A DNA stretch of 64,000 bases. It comes from Adenanthera pavonina. Lineage: Eukaryota; Streptophyta; Magnoliopsida; Fabales; Fabaceae. The notes beneath the pieces are model-generated. The model did no database searches, had not been told where the DNA came from, and saw only the letters and a list, made by a program, of their open reading frames with translations. This document shows, piece after piece, positions 33,551-46,115 of this stretch. Position numbers and translations under genes: made by a program. Position 1 is the first letter of the stretch. Each line of letters opens with the position of its first letter. The DNA is taken from positions 10,188,001 through 10,252,000 of the forward strand of contig JAIVEN010000013.1 in the NCBI GenBank assembly GCA_026686845.1. The letters run 5' to 3'.

Positions 33551-36500
33551 TGTAACACCCTACCAAACATAACCTCCAATCTGGACCAATTTCTTCAACC
33601 ACTAGCCAAACATAGCTCAAACACCTCAAATTCACTTCCTAAAACATTAGAACGGGGGAAAAACACCTGAAAGGCACCAAAACAGGATGAAGTTGCGGCC
33701 TGCTACAATACCACCGCGGCCTCAGCATCAGAAACCATATCAGCAAATTGCTGATTTGCCGGGCCAACTTCCGACACGCATAACTTCTTACTCCGATCTC
33801 CGATTGACTTGATTACAACTCCTATAGGTTACTCTTGTCATTATCTAATCATGGACACCAATTTCACTTGAATCCAACTCCATTTGGATATTCTGGATGT
33901 CCAACACCATTTTGCCACTTTTTGATGAAAACCCACAACCTATCACCTCCAATTACCACCAAAGGCAAATGGACACTCAGAGTCCATTCACTTAGGTCCT
34001 ATTTGGCTTAACCAACTTCTCTAAGGAAGTTTTATTTAACACCCTATCAAATCAAACCTCCATTTCTTAACCAATTACTTAAACTACCGATTGAATGCAG
34101 CCCAAATTCACTTCCTAAAACATCAGAGCAGCAAAAAAACACCTAAAAGACACCAAAACAGGATGAAACCTAGGCCTGGTACAGTACTACCATGACCTCA
34201 TCCAAGCAATAAGGCTTGGTGCCGCGGCCCCAACATCAACATCCATATCAACAAATTGCTAATTTTTTGGGCCAACCAAATTCCACCGCGCATAACTTCT
34301 TATTCCGACCTCGGATTGACCTGATTTCAACTTTTATAGGTCACTCTCATCATTATCGAACCATGGACACTAATTTCACTCAAATCCAATTCCATTTGGA
34401 GATTCTGGAAGCCCAACACCATTTTAGCCACTTTTTGACCAAAACTCACAACCTATCACCTCCAATTGCCACTAAAGGCAAATGGATACTTAGGGACCAT
34501 TCATTCAAGTCCTATTTAGCTTAACTAACTTATTTAAAGAGGTTTCATCTCAAGGGAAACATTCCTCTAAGATTTGACCCCCCTTGAACTCCATCATCAC
34601 ACAATAGGCTATATGCCCTAAACTCATTAACAAGGCCCAAATCCACCTTTGGGCTCACATACGACCATTCTAGCATACAAATACCTACTCATACATTAAA
34701 GACCCATAATGGGGTCCACTAACAATATCACTCACATTTAACCCATTCATGACACCTATCCACATCATGCATAACATCCATCAACCTCATTATCATCTCA
34801 TAATCATTCTATCATCACATACATCTCTATACTCCTAGGACACTCATCCAGGCAACTAGGCTATAACAATCTACTTGGCACAGAATTAGATAAACTAAAT
34901 TACAACCACTAACTATACTTAGAATTCCACAAGACGGAGAGGCCTGCAGTACCTTGGTCTTCTCCGAACAAGCACTAGAGTCTTCACCTGAAAGGTTAGT
35001 CATTGAGGGGGGTGTGAGATAATATCTCAGTAACCGGGGACAATCACACACACACACACACATATACATATATATCTCATACAATCCATGAATGTAATGT
35101 GAAATGAATGAAATGCATGTCTCCCTCACACATAGTTAGAACCACGAGCTGTCGTCATAACAGGATATTTCATATAGGTGATTCCTTTCCAACAGTCTGT
35201 GAAGACTGATTCTGGGACATCACCAAGCTCACCTCCCATTAGTGCACCCGGCTAAAGGTAAAACTAATATTCGAATCGTGGTTCTCCTTCCCCTTTCCTA
35301 CCACGAATTGGCAGTGATTTAGGTAAGGTGCAATCCACTGCGCGTCTTTCCCCTCCTGGCCATAGGAGGCGATTTAGCCGCAGGGATCTCATCCTTATCC
35401 TCCATAACATATATATATATATATTCCATCATTATCCTCCCTAACATATATATTTCATTTTTATTCTCTCTAATATATATCATCATATATCATATCGTCA
35501 TCACCACCCAATCCACCATATATCACAATCTCACAATGTCATGTGGTGATGCAAATGTATCATCATATAATCATCATCCTCATATTACAATGTCATGTAT
35601 GCATCACGTCATGCCATATCAATATCTTTATCTCTAATCATCATCATCATAGTCATCATCATCATCTAGCTGTGTGCATACCACGATATATAGAAAACAA
35701 TACACACAACACATTAATATCATGGTATGAAAGAACTATGCATATATACAAAAATATGCATACTATCATACGATACAAACAATACAATACAAACAAATAT
35801 CTGGTTACCTCAAGTTGTCAGCACCACGCACACAGGGGCTTAAACAAGCCTCCGGAGCACCCATCACGAACTATGTGCTTCCAATTAGCTAATCTACCAC
35901 TACAACAATCTAATACCTTTAATTAGCATTACTCTCATAACACTACAATCCACAATCTAGTCGTCCAAGCTTAACCCAGAGTTCTAACAACATGCACACA
36001 TACCAATAAACCTTAAACAACCATTTAAACACACACGAACACATACCATTTCGGATTTTCACTTCTTTTCCCCAACTCCAACTTAGGGTTTAACTTAAAC
36101 CCATCATAATCCAGCCAAAACTCAAACCTAAGCTTCAATAACACTAAATCACACTCCAATAATCCCTTTATGCACCATTTAATCAGTGGAAATCAACCAG
36201 AAATGGACTCCCACATAAACCCCCCGAAAATCAACTCAAAATCAAAGAGAAAAATGAAGAGGAAGAGAGTAGATCCACTTACTAACTGAGAATCAAGCTT
36301 CTATGGTCCCAAAACTACTTCCCAAGGCCGAATTGGAGGAACCCTAGCAGAGCTCCATTTGTTCTCCTCCGTTTTCTCCTTCCGCATTCGACTAAAATAT
36401 TTTGACTTATACAAATTTTTTGATTCTTGCCGCGGCTTCATATAAGCTCGTCGCGGCATCACCAAGTCCAGTCAGCAAAATATCTCTGCTTCTCGCCGCG

Positions 36501-36627
36501 GCGTGAAGCTCTTTTTCCTCCATGTTGAACCTTCCTCCAACCTATTTCCTCTGGTTCTGCATAAAATGCCAATGACACTTGATTAGCTTGGGACCAAGTT
36601 AGGGATAATGTAATAAGAGTTGTTACA
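33551..36627 (-). repeat. Family A LTR, complete, 3.08 kb
   Basis: TG...CA ends (TGTAACA / TGTTACA). The first kilobase holds a tandem duplication: 33551-34034 and 34035-34540 share an offset of 484 bp, including 'cacttcctaaaacat', 'caccaaaacaggatgaa' and 'ccatttgga.attctgga'. Single-copy relatives at 37804 and 58803 lack it, which explains the extra length. It also contains stretches of ATC/CATCAT simple repeat (35550-35670). Confidence 0.72.
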
Positions 36628-37803
36628 TTTTACCCCGAAGAAACCTCTCCTCCAAGAATTGACCCCCTTGAACCCCAAAACCACATAATGGGTTATATGT
36701 CCAAAACTCACATACATGGCCCAAAACCACCTTTGGGCTCCCACATACAGCCGATCTGGCTCGCAGACACTCCCAACAATAGTGATCCATACCGGGGTCC
36801 ACACCATCAATACACATATAAACACTATACCTATCACATAATAACCATTCATGACACCTATCCACATCCCGCATATCATCCATTAACATCAATGTCATCT
36901 CATAATCATTTATATCATTCAATCCTCAATATCACAATCATTATATCATCATATAGCATACAGATAGTACTCCTAGGACTCTTATCCAGGCAACCAGACT
37001 ATAACAACCTACTTGGCACAAAATTACATAAACTAAATTACAACCACGAATTATACTTAGAATTCCTGAAGACGGAAAGACTGCTAACTCCTTGATCTTC
37101 TCCGAACTAGCACCAGAGTCTTCACCTGAAAGATTAGTCATAGAGGGGGGTGTGAGACAATTTCTCAGTAACCAGGGACAACTACACACACATATATAAT
37201 ATCATTAATACCACACACATATGCAAATGATGCAATGTAAGGCCAATGTCATGAGATGCATGCCTCAATGCATGTCTTAGCGCATGTCTCCCTCGGTATG
37301 GTTAGAACCACGAGCTGGCATCATCATATGACATTTCAATAGGTAATTCCCTTCCAACAGTCGGTGAAGACTGATTCTTAGACATTACCAAGCTTACCTC
37401 ACACTAGTGTACCCAGCCAAAGGTCACACTAATGATTGGACCGTGGCTCTCCTTCCCCTGGACCACTGCGAATTGATGGTAATTTAGGGAAGGTACAGTC
37501 CACTGTCGCCTGGCTCTCCTATGGCCATAGGAGAGGATTTAACAACAGGGATCCCAACTTATCACCAAATCATATCATCATGATATCATATCATAGTCCA
37601 CTGCCACCTGCCTCTCCTAATAAGAGAATTTAGTGGCAGGGATCTTTTATCACATCATCATATCTCATCTCATCACCACCTCCAATCAACCGTATCTCAC
37701 TATGCTCATAGGTGGTGATGTTTGCCATGCTAACATGCCTCGAACCACGCACATATATATATCATGATTACAATAATCATCATGGTCATGTTAGCACGCA
37801 ATG
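36628..37803 (-). repeat. Truncated family A LTR, first segment
   Basis: It resumes the LTR sequence from the 'cctctcctccaagaattgacc' block, matching 34550 onward, and runs up to the CAATG target of the nested LTR. It continues at 40204-40548 and 42241-42994. Without the insertions it is about 2.28 kb. Confidence 0.65.
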
Positions 37804-40198
37804 TGTAACAACCTACTTCTAAACACCTTCAGACTTAACCCAAAACTTTCAAAATCCAACCAAACACAACACAAATATCTCACACGAACCTTTCAAAACC
37901 ACCAGGCTGTGGAAACAAACCAAAAACCACCAGAAATTGGGTTGGAACTGCCGCTGCTCTAGCTCATCCCAGAAATTCATTACAATTGTCTCCACTGGCG
38001 CAACGGCCTGTCTTCCTTATGCCAAGGCGAACTTCCGATGCGCATAGATTTATGCTCTGACCTCCGATCGACCTAATTTCAACTCCTACAAGTCAATCTA
38101 GTCTCAATCTATCCATAGACACTACTTTCGCCTCAATCTAACTCTGTATGGAGATGCAGGACCCTGATACCATTTTGGCCACTTTTTGACTAAAACTCAC
38201 AACTTACAACTCCCATTTGCCACCAAAAGCAACCTGGCCATTTGAGACCCTTCACACAGGTCCAAAACTACTTGACCAACTTGTCCAAAGAGGTTTCACC
38301 TCAAAGAACCACTCCTCTAAGATTTGACCCCCTTGAACCCTAAATGACAAAATGAGTTACAAGCCCTACAACACACCAACAAGGCCCAATACACCTTTGG
38401 GCTCACAAACACTACCACACTGACTTCTCAACACCCTGAACCACACATATAACACCATCAATCATACACATCGCATACAATGCAATTCCACATTCATTCA
38501 CTATACACAATAATCCTTATATCCATTACAATTACACTATCCTACTTGGCACAAGATACATATCCAATAAACATAAACTACATAGACCTAGTATTCCCAT
38601 ATCCGATGCTACTCCCTTGTCTTCTTAGGATTAGTGCCAAAACCGTCACCTGAAATGTTAGTTCATGGGAGAGGGGTGTGAGACAATGTCTCAATAACCG
38701 AGGACAACCACATGCATATATATATACATATATAACTTATACAATCTCATGAATGCAATATGAAATGGGATGCATGTCTCCTTCCATACAGTTAGAACCA
38801 AAAATTGTCATCATAACAGAACATTTTGTATAAGTAATTCTCTTCCAATAGCCGGTGAAGACTGATCACCAAGCTCACCTCCCATTAGTGCCTCCAGCCA
38901 AAGGTAACACTAATGTTCGGATTGTGGTTCTTTTCCCCTTTCCTACCACGTATTGGCAATGATTTAGGGAAGGTACAGTGCACTGCACGTCTTTCCCTCC
39001 TGGCCATAAGAGGCGATTTAGCCACAGGGATCCCATCATTATCCTCCCTAATCATATATCATCATAATCATATCATATATCACATCATTATCACCCAATC
39101 CACCATATCACAATCTCACAATGCTATGTGGTGATGCTCAAGTATCATCATATAATCATCATCTTCATCATGATCTCAATATCATGCTATGCATCATGTC
39201 ATATCACATCATCATCACATATATAATCATCATCATAATCAACATCTAGCTATGTGCATATCACGATATATAAAAAATTGTACACACAAATACATCTATA
39301 TCGTGGTATGAAAGAAACATGCATATATATATAAATATGCTTAATATCATACAATACAATACAAACACCTAGTTACATCAGGTTGTTAATACCACACACG
39401 CGATTCCACAAGTTTTCTTGAACGTCAATCCCATGACTTGGCTTATCTGAGTAGCCAAACAACCTTAACAACACATTATACCTCAATTAACACAATGATA
39501 CCAAATATCTAATTTCCACAATTCAACCAATTAGGCCTAACCCAAGGTTGCAACCCCACATTCATGAATCATTAAGCTCTTATGAACCATTCAAACACCA
39601 GTCAATCCCCAATACTTCAGATTCCCAAGAGCCATAACTGAAAACAATCTAGGGTTGAGATCAAATCATGCATAAACCCTTCAAAACTCACACCCAAGCA
39701 ATAAGAACATCAAATCACACTCTAATAACCAAATTTCATCCATTTCAATCGGTGGATTTCAGTCCAAACTGAAAATCCCAACAAATAACCAAAAAATTCT
39801 AAATTTAAACCAAAGAAAATAGAGAGGGAAGGGTAGGGGTCACTTACCCACGTGAATCCAAGCTTCAAGAAGCCGCAAATCACTCCAGAGGCCAAAGATC
39901 ATAAACCCTAACAAAGCTCTTGCGTTCTCCCTCCGTTTTCTTTCTTTTCCTTCGTGTTCCACTGACTAAAATGTTTCTGATTTAAATGAAATCCCCAACT
40001 CTCACCATGGCTCCAACACTACTCGTCGTGTCCCCACCTTGTTTCAGCCAGAAAATGCCACTAGACTCGCTCTCGCTGTCATAGCCCTGCTTCTCACCAT
40101 GGCGTGGAGCTTTTTTCTGCTCCACTTGAATCTTCCTCCATCTTGTTTCCTCTTATTCTACACATAATGCCAAGAAAGATATCATGAGGGGTGTTACA
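37804..40198 (-). mobile_element. Family B gypsy solo LTR (2.4 kb)
   Basis: TGTAACAACC...GGGGTGTTACA, flanked by a perfect 5-bp target duplication CAATG (37799-37803 and 40199-40203). It is closely related to the 3' LTR of the chromovirus at 58803-61133 (same start and the same 'gatatcatgaggg' near the end) and lies in the same orientation. No internal domain is present, so it is a solo LTR formed by LTR-LTR recombination. Confidence 0.85.
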
Positions 40199-40203
40199 CA
40201 ATG

Positions 40204-40548
40204 GTATGAGAGTGCCAAAATCACGTATGCACATATATAAAATCATGCTCATCTTCATCATAAATTCACATCATGTCACATCAACATATGTACATCATCA
40301 TCATATACTATATCGTCTAGCCGTGTGCATACCATGATATATAGGAAAAGCCATACACATACACATAACGATATCGTGGTATGAATGGAGACATGCATAT
40401 ATATATATATATATATCAACATATAACACAAATATACAAGCACCCGGTTATCTCGAATTACCGATACCACGCGTAGGGGCTTAGCCAAGCCTCTAAAGCA
40501 CCTAATCACAAACTATATGTCTCCGATTAACCAATCAACCACTATAAT
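40204..40548 (-). repeat. Truncated family A LTR, middle segment
   Basis: This is a continuation of the broken LTR after the nested solo LTR; it matches 35660-35905 (the 'ctagc.gtgtgcatacca.gatatata' and 'aggggctta' blocks). It stops where the copia-like LTR begins. Confidence 0.6.
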
Positions 40549-42240
40549 TGTTGGAAATTATGTCCTATGTCAATCATTGTATTATGAACATTGTTCTTCA
40601 TTATGTAAAAAGAAGGTATATTTTCTTACATTATTATATTATTTGCATGTTTTATTTATAATAATATTTTTGGATAAATTATTTTATCCTAAATATCCCT
40701 AGTCAATCATCTTTGTGGAAACAATGATGAGCTAAGGCTAGTATGATTTTGATTGATAATTATATATGAAGATACAAATTAAAATCATAAGTTTTTATTA
40801 GAGAATAGGCGTTGGATCAACCCATCATGAGATAGCTACATGGATCAAGCCATAAGTATATCTCATATATAGTCGTGTCATTAAGCCCTCAGACTTGAGA
40901 TCATCATAGCTTTCTACATGGGGAACACTATGCTTTGGCATAGTCAAAAGTTACCTTTAATTGGGAGATCATAAAGGCTATGATCGGGTATAGTGGAACT
41001 CATGTGAAGGAAGATAAATGATCAAGATGGAATTTGTCCCTTTAATTAATTGAGAGATATATCTGGATCCCTCGATGAGTGAGACTGAGAAATGCATGGT
41101 CATGTTTAAATGGAAGAGTTTCCATTTATTCTGTCAGTCTGCTCCAAGATAGAGAAAGTGATGGTCGAGTAAAATAAGGTGACGTTTCCATACCTCATAC
41201 TTGACTCATATATCATGAGACAAAAGAGATGTGATCGAGCTATATGATAGGCTACATCAGATCACCGATCTCATATGATTTGAGTAGTCACAATGTTTTG
41301 CTAGAGGACACTTGTAACTTGTGGGTCCAATAGTGTTATTAATACACTGCCAGCATCATATGAGCCTAGAGGGTAGCACACAAGAACGGACCAGCTTGAG
41401 CTAGATTGTCCAGATTCATTGAATCTAAAATGTGTTTAAATTCATTGAATCTAAATCTAAAATGTGTTTAGATTCAATAAATTTAATGTTCAATTTAGGG
41501 TGATAGAATTATATATATGTATTTGATATATATATATATATATTAAAATTTGAAATATATATTGTTCAAATTAATTCAAATGAATTAGTTTTAAATTTAA
41601 TTATATATGATAGATTTGAATTTAAACTAATGTCATAATCTAAATTTGATTTAGATTTAATTCTTAATTTAAATTTAAACTAATAATCTAAATTTGATTT
41701 ATATGATAAATTAAATCTATATTTCATTCTGGATAAAATTTAGATAGTTAGTTTAAATTTAATCTATTTGATAGATTTAAATTCAAACTAATCTATTTAA
41801 TTAATATTTGATTTAGTTTAAATTATTGATTTAAATTAAACAAATATTAAATTCTATCTATATATTAATATAGACTAGGGTACATAATCAATACAATTTT
41901 AAATCACCCTAAAGAGAGAGCAGCCATATACTCAGAGAGTGAGACTATACGAATGAATGACAAACAGCAGTTGTACAAACGAATAACGTATAGATGTATG
42001 GGCGTTAACAACTAGAAGGTACTAGCACGCCGTTGGAGTTGGACTCACCATTCATGTGGATACTGGTAGAGGGAGCTGATCAGTCGCATTAGTTTCTAGG
42101 GTCTAACGAAATGAACAAAATACCAAGGGACACACTGGAGGTAAATTCATTTCTACATCTCAATTTAAATAACGTTGATGGATCTATGGGAGGGAATTTC
42201 TTGATAGTTTTCCGCTGCATGTATGCTGAAATTCTCAACA
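40549..42240. mobile_element. Copia-like solo LTR (1.69 kb)
   Basis: The ends TGTTGGAAATT and AATTCTCAACA give a perfect 5-bp inverted repeat (TGTTG/CAACA), typical of Ty1/copia LTRs. The flanks ATAAT (40544-40548) and ACAAC (42241-42245) would be a target duplication with two C-to-T changes; the uninterrupted LTR at 35900 reads 'actacaac' here. Family A homology resumes at once on the right. No coding region is seen inside. Confidence 0.68.
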
Positions 42241-42994
42241 ACAACAACATAATACGTTTAATTAACATAACTCTCATAACACTATAATCCACAATCTTGT
42301 CATCCAAGCTTAACCCGGGATTCTAACAACATACACACATACCAACAAACCTTAAACAACCATTCAAACACACACCAACACATACCATTTTGGATTTCCA
42401 CTTCCTTTCCCAAATTTCAACCTAGGGTTTAACTCAAACTTATCCTAATGCAACCAAAATTCAAACCCAAGCTTCAATAACACTAAATCATACTCCAATA
42501 ATCCCTTTATGCACCATTCAATCGGTGGAAATTAACCAAAAATGGACTCCCACACAAACCCCTGAAAATCAACTCAAAATCGAAGAGAAAAACGAAGAGG
42601 AAGAGAGTAGATCCACTTACTAACTAAGAATCAAGCTTCTATGGTCCCAAAATTACTTTCTAAGGCCAGATTGGAGGAACCATAGCAAAGCTCCCTTCAT
42701 TCTCCTCCGTTTTCTCCTTCCGCGTTTGACTGAAATGCTTCTACTTATACAAATTTTTCAACTCCCTCCGCGGCCCTAGAAAAGCCCACCGCAACGCACC
42801 GCGTCCAGTCAACAAAATATCCCTCTAGAGCTTGCTCTCACCGCGGTGGCCCTACTTATCGTCACGGCATGGAGCTCTTTTCTTCTCCACTTTAATTCTT
42901 CCTCCGTCCTGTATCCTCTAATACTGCATACAATACCAAAGACTCTTAGTGAGCTAGAGACCAAGTTAGGGACAATGTAATGAGGGTTGTTACA
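42241..42994 (-). repeat. Truncated family A LTR, last segment
   Basis: It matches 35910-36627 closely, including 'cgaagagaaaaacgaagagga', 'gaatcaagcttctatggtccc' and the terminal 'agggttgttaca'. Confidence 0.68.
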
Positions 42995-44756
42995 ATAATC
43001 TTATTGATTTTATTTTATCAATTTACTAAAATACTTATATTGATCAATGCTAACTTTCTTATTGATAAACAGAAAGTGATACTTAATAAAAAAGTAAAAT
43101 ACTCTAATCTTAAGTTTTTTCTTAATTATAGAGACCGCACTTTTATTCTAAAAAAGTACATAAACTTCTTATAAATTTAAAAGTAATGTGACATAGATAT
43201 TCCCTCTATTTTCAAGATTTAATTTCCATCTAAGCTCTAGGCAAAGAAAAAATTTCCATCCATTCAAATGAACTGTTAACTTCATCATACTTGACTTTTT
43301 TGATTTTTTAACTAAAATACCCTTCATTGGTATAAATATTCATTTATAATACTTTCTACATATTTTTTACCTTTTAGCTTTCAATTGTGAAAAATTAAAG
43401 CCAGAGGAGAAGTGCACTATCATGGTTTTGAAAGTGTAGCTTCATATAATTTATTGATTTGACATATTTTTATTTTCTTATTGATTTATAAATTTTTAAT
43501 TTAGTATTTTTCACAGACATTCATTTAAATAATACTATACTTAATTATTTGAAATTGTTTAATGAATGTTTTATATTTTTTTAATGTAAAATCAGTAGGA
43601 AATATTAGCATGAGGCTTTAATAAATATTTTAAATTTGTTTGGGCTTGATTGGGATATAAATTGAAATTTTATATCATAAGGGTAGGTATATTAATAACT
43701 TTAAGTTATTTTAGTATGAATTTTAATTAATAAAAGTGTATTTTAAAATCTTTGATTGAAAATTGGACCAAAAGTATAGGTTTTGAAAATATATTGAAGG
43801 TCTCTGTTATTTCACCAAAACAAGGGACTGTCAACGCATTTTGGTCTAATATTTATACTATGCAGGAAAGTCAATATAATTAGGTTGCAGAGATAACATT
43901 CTTATAAAATTATGAATAGCCTGTCACTAACCCTTGTCCTGTTAATAACACTGTTAGCTATTTTAAAATTTAAAATTCACTTGTTCTAATTTAATGAAAA
44001 AATTTAAGTATATAACTTAAATCCCTGAATTTTCTCCTTTTGATTCAGTGGCTTGCTATTTCTACGAGCATACCACAATGCTTGATTAACATATACCCTA
44101 AAATAGCTCAAATTTAACTGTCGAAAAAAATATAAAATAAAAAATGATCCTTGTCGAATAAGAAGCATAGATATTTGGTGGAAGTGGGGTAGAGAAGAAT
44201 CAAAATGTCACAATCTCTAATCCAAAAATAAAGATTTGATGCACAATAAATAAATAAATGCATGGATTTCTTTTTCCACTATCTCTGTCCAATGCATGGA
44301 AAGCTTAAGCCCCAATCTTAGCCTCATGTTTCGTGGTGGATATATGTGGCCACTTCCAATAGCAGTGCTCTGAGTGAAAAGTTGGTACCAAACAGCAATA
44401 ATGCAAGAAAGCCTTTGAAATGCTAGACCTGGATTCCTTTCCCCATCTACAGGTGTTCATAGGTTAGACCGAGTCGAATTTTCATTCAAAAAATAAAAAT
44501 ATCACTATAACAAATGGTGAAGGAAAACTAATTAATAAATAACTTTTTTAAAATTACATGGTCTCCTCTCTTTCCTTGAAATAAAGGATAAATTAGGCAT
44601 ATCTCGCGTGAATTTGGCTTAAATTATGGAACTATCTATTATATTATTTTAAAAGAAATTTGTGCATGATTTAAAAGTAGAAAAATTTTGCATAATTTAC
44701 ACGTTGCTTGAGGAAAATTCTTTATGGATTTTGAAAATAAAAAAGAAAAATCTATG
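42995..44756. other. AT-rich intergenic DNA
   Basis: No gene is supported. The frame at 42980-43174 begins in the LTR end and has no family features. Confidence 0.35.
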
Positions 44757-45555
44757 CAATTTTAGTAAAATTCAGGACAGATTTGTATTCGTTTTGAAAA
44801 TATAGGAGAAATTAATATTATTTTACAAAAATTAAGAAAATAATTGTGGAAAAAAAAATCTCTCTCAGAAATTGATTTCATTTAATTTCTTTGAGATAAT
44901 CACGAACCTTCCTCTTCCACATCTTCAAGGCATTTTCTTATCCTTCATTTGAATGAGAAAAAAATAGGGAGTAGGAAAATTTAGAGAAAAAATAAAAGGG
45001 AATCTAAACACTCACTTGTATAGGCTCCTCTTTATTTTTCCTCTTAATATGTTCCTCCCCTTATTTTTTTTATTTCAAATAAAGCCTTAAATTTCCATTG
45101 AGCTTTGTGAAGTTAATTTTCACCCCCTTTATCTACTAAAATTCCACCTCTGTTTCAGTTTTATACCAACTAAATTAAAAATTAGGGCAAAAAAATCAAA
45201 TTAAAAAAAATTGACATGCAACTGCCAAAATTTTAGTAAAATTCAAGAGAGCTTTGTATTGGTTTTAAAAATATAGGAGAAATTAATATTATTTTACTAA
45301 AATTAAGAAAAGAATTGTGTAATTTTCTTGAAAATTTTAAGCTCATATATAGACTATCTCTCTCGAAAATTGATTTGATTTCCTCTCTTTGAGATCTCAC
45401 CAACCTTTCTCTTCCATATTCCAAGGCATTTCCTTCTCCACTTGAGCTTTGTCAAATTAAATTTTACCCCAATTTTTCTATTAAAATTTTCACCTGTGAT
45501 TCAGTTTTATACTGATCAAATTAAAAAGAAAAAGAAATTGACATGCAACTGCAAG
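44757..45555. repeat. Direct tandem duplication with an insertion in copy 1
   Basis: Copy 1 (44757-45228) and copy 2 (45225-45555) share, in order, 'ttttagtaaaattca', 'atataggagaaattaatatt', 'aaattgattt.attt', 'cctt.ctcttcca', 'ttcagttttata' and 'ttgacatgcaactgc'. Copy 1 carries about 140 bp that is absent from copy 2. Non-coding. Confidence 0.7.
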
Positions 45556-45606
45556 AATTACTATTGTTAGTTGATGGGGAGGAAATCAAACTTGCATTCT
45601 CTTCTA

Positions 45607-45735
45607 CTCTCTCTGGTTCATAAAAACTATTTTTTTATAATTTTTTACACATATTAAGAAAGTTATTAAATGATTTAGAACACTGTAAAACATTTCAAAT
45701 ACCCTAAAAAAACAATTTTTATGAATCGAAGGAAG
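45607..45735. mobile_element. Small Stowaway-like MITE (129 bp)
   Basis: Left end ctctctctggttcataaaaa and the complement of the right end, cttccttcgattcataaaaa, form long terminal inverted repeats. It is flanked by TA on both sides (45605-45606, 45736-45737). The whole element folds on itself. Confidence 0.7.
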
Positions 45736-45827
45736 TAATTGACATCTAACAAGCATTAAATGAAAGCTCAAGTGAATTTCCCTCATTGATCTCTATACAA
45801 ACACATATTTCAATCAAATGTTTAATA

Positions 45828-46113
45828 CTCCCTCTGATTTTAAATATAAGGTAATTTCAACTACTTCACATATCTTAAGAAAAAGAGTTTGATTATTAAA
45901 TTTGGTAAAAAAATTTAATATTTTTCAATATTTATTCTTATTAATTACATTATCTCTTATACTTCCAATAATATTTAGCTTTCACCTATTAATTATAGAT
46001 CAATTACATAAATAGAAAAAATAATTAATACACCATATAGCTTCCCAAAATGTCCTTTATTTTGGACAAAAAATTTATTCTAGAAAATGCTCTATATTTA
46101 TAATTAAATGGAG
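45828..46113. mobile_element. Stowaway-like MITE (286 bp)
   Basis: Left end ctccctctgattttaaatat and the complement of the right end, ctccatttaattataaatat, are flanked by TA (45826-45827 and 46114-46115). AT-rich interior, no coding. Confidence 0.72.
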
Positions 46114-46115
46114 TA

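Larger units (their letters stand above)
33551..42994 (-). mobile_element. Collapsed gypsy element: LTR plus truncated LTR, with two nested solo LTRs
   Basis: The outer ends are TGTAACACCC at 33551 and GGGTTGTTACA at 42994, flanked by AGAAT (33546-33550) and ATAAT (42995-42999), a 5-bp target duplication with one mismatch. A complete LTR (33551-36627) is followed by about 12 bp of remnant (ttttaccccgaag, perhaps the polypurine tract on the minus strand) and then by a second LTR lacking its first ~1 kb. All internal coding sequence is gone. The second LTR is split by insertions at 37804-40198 and 40549-42240. Orientation is taken from its similarity to the LTR of the minus-strand element at 58803-64000. 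Confidence 0.7.

Noticed and set aside
40198..40215. Primer-binding-site-like string (tggtatgagagtgcc) after an LTR
   Set aside because: It resembles the tRNA-Met site but has mismatches, and the LTR is a solo LTR whose target duplication overlaps it; the same sequence continues the interrupted older LTR.
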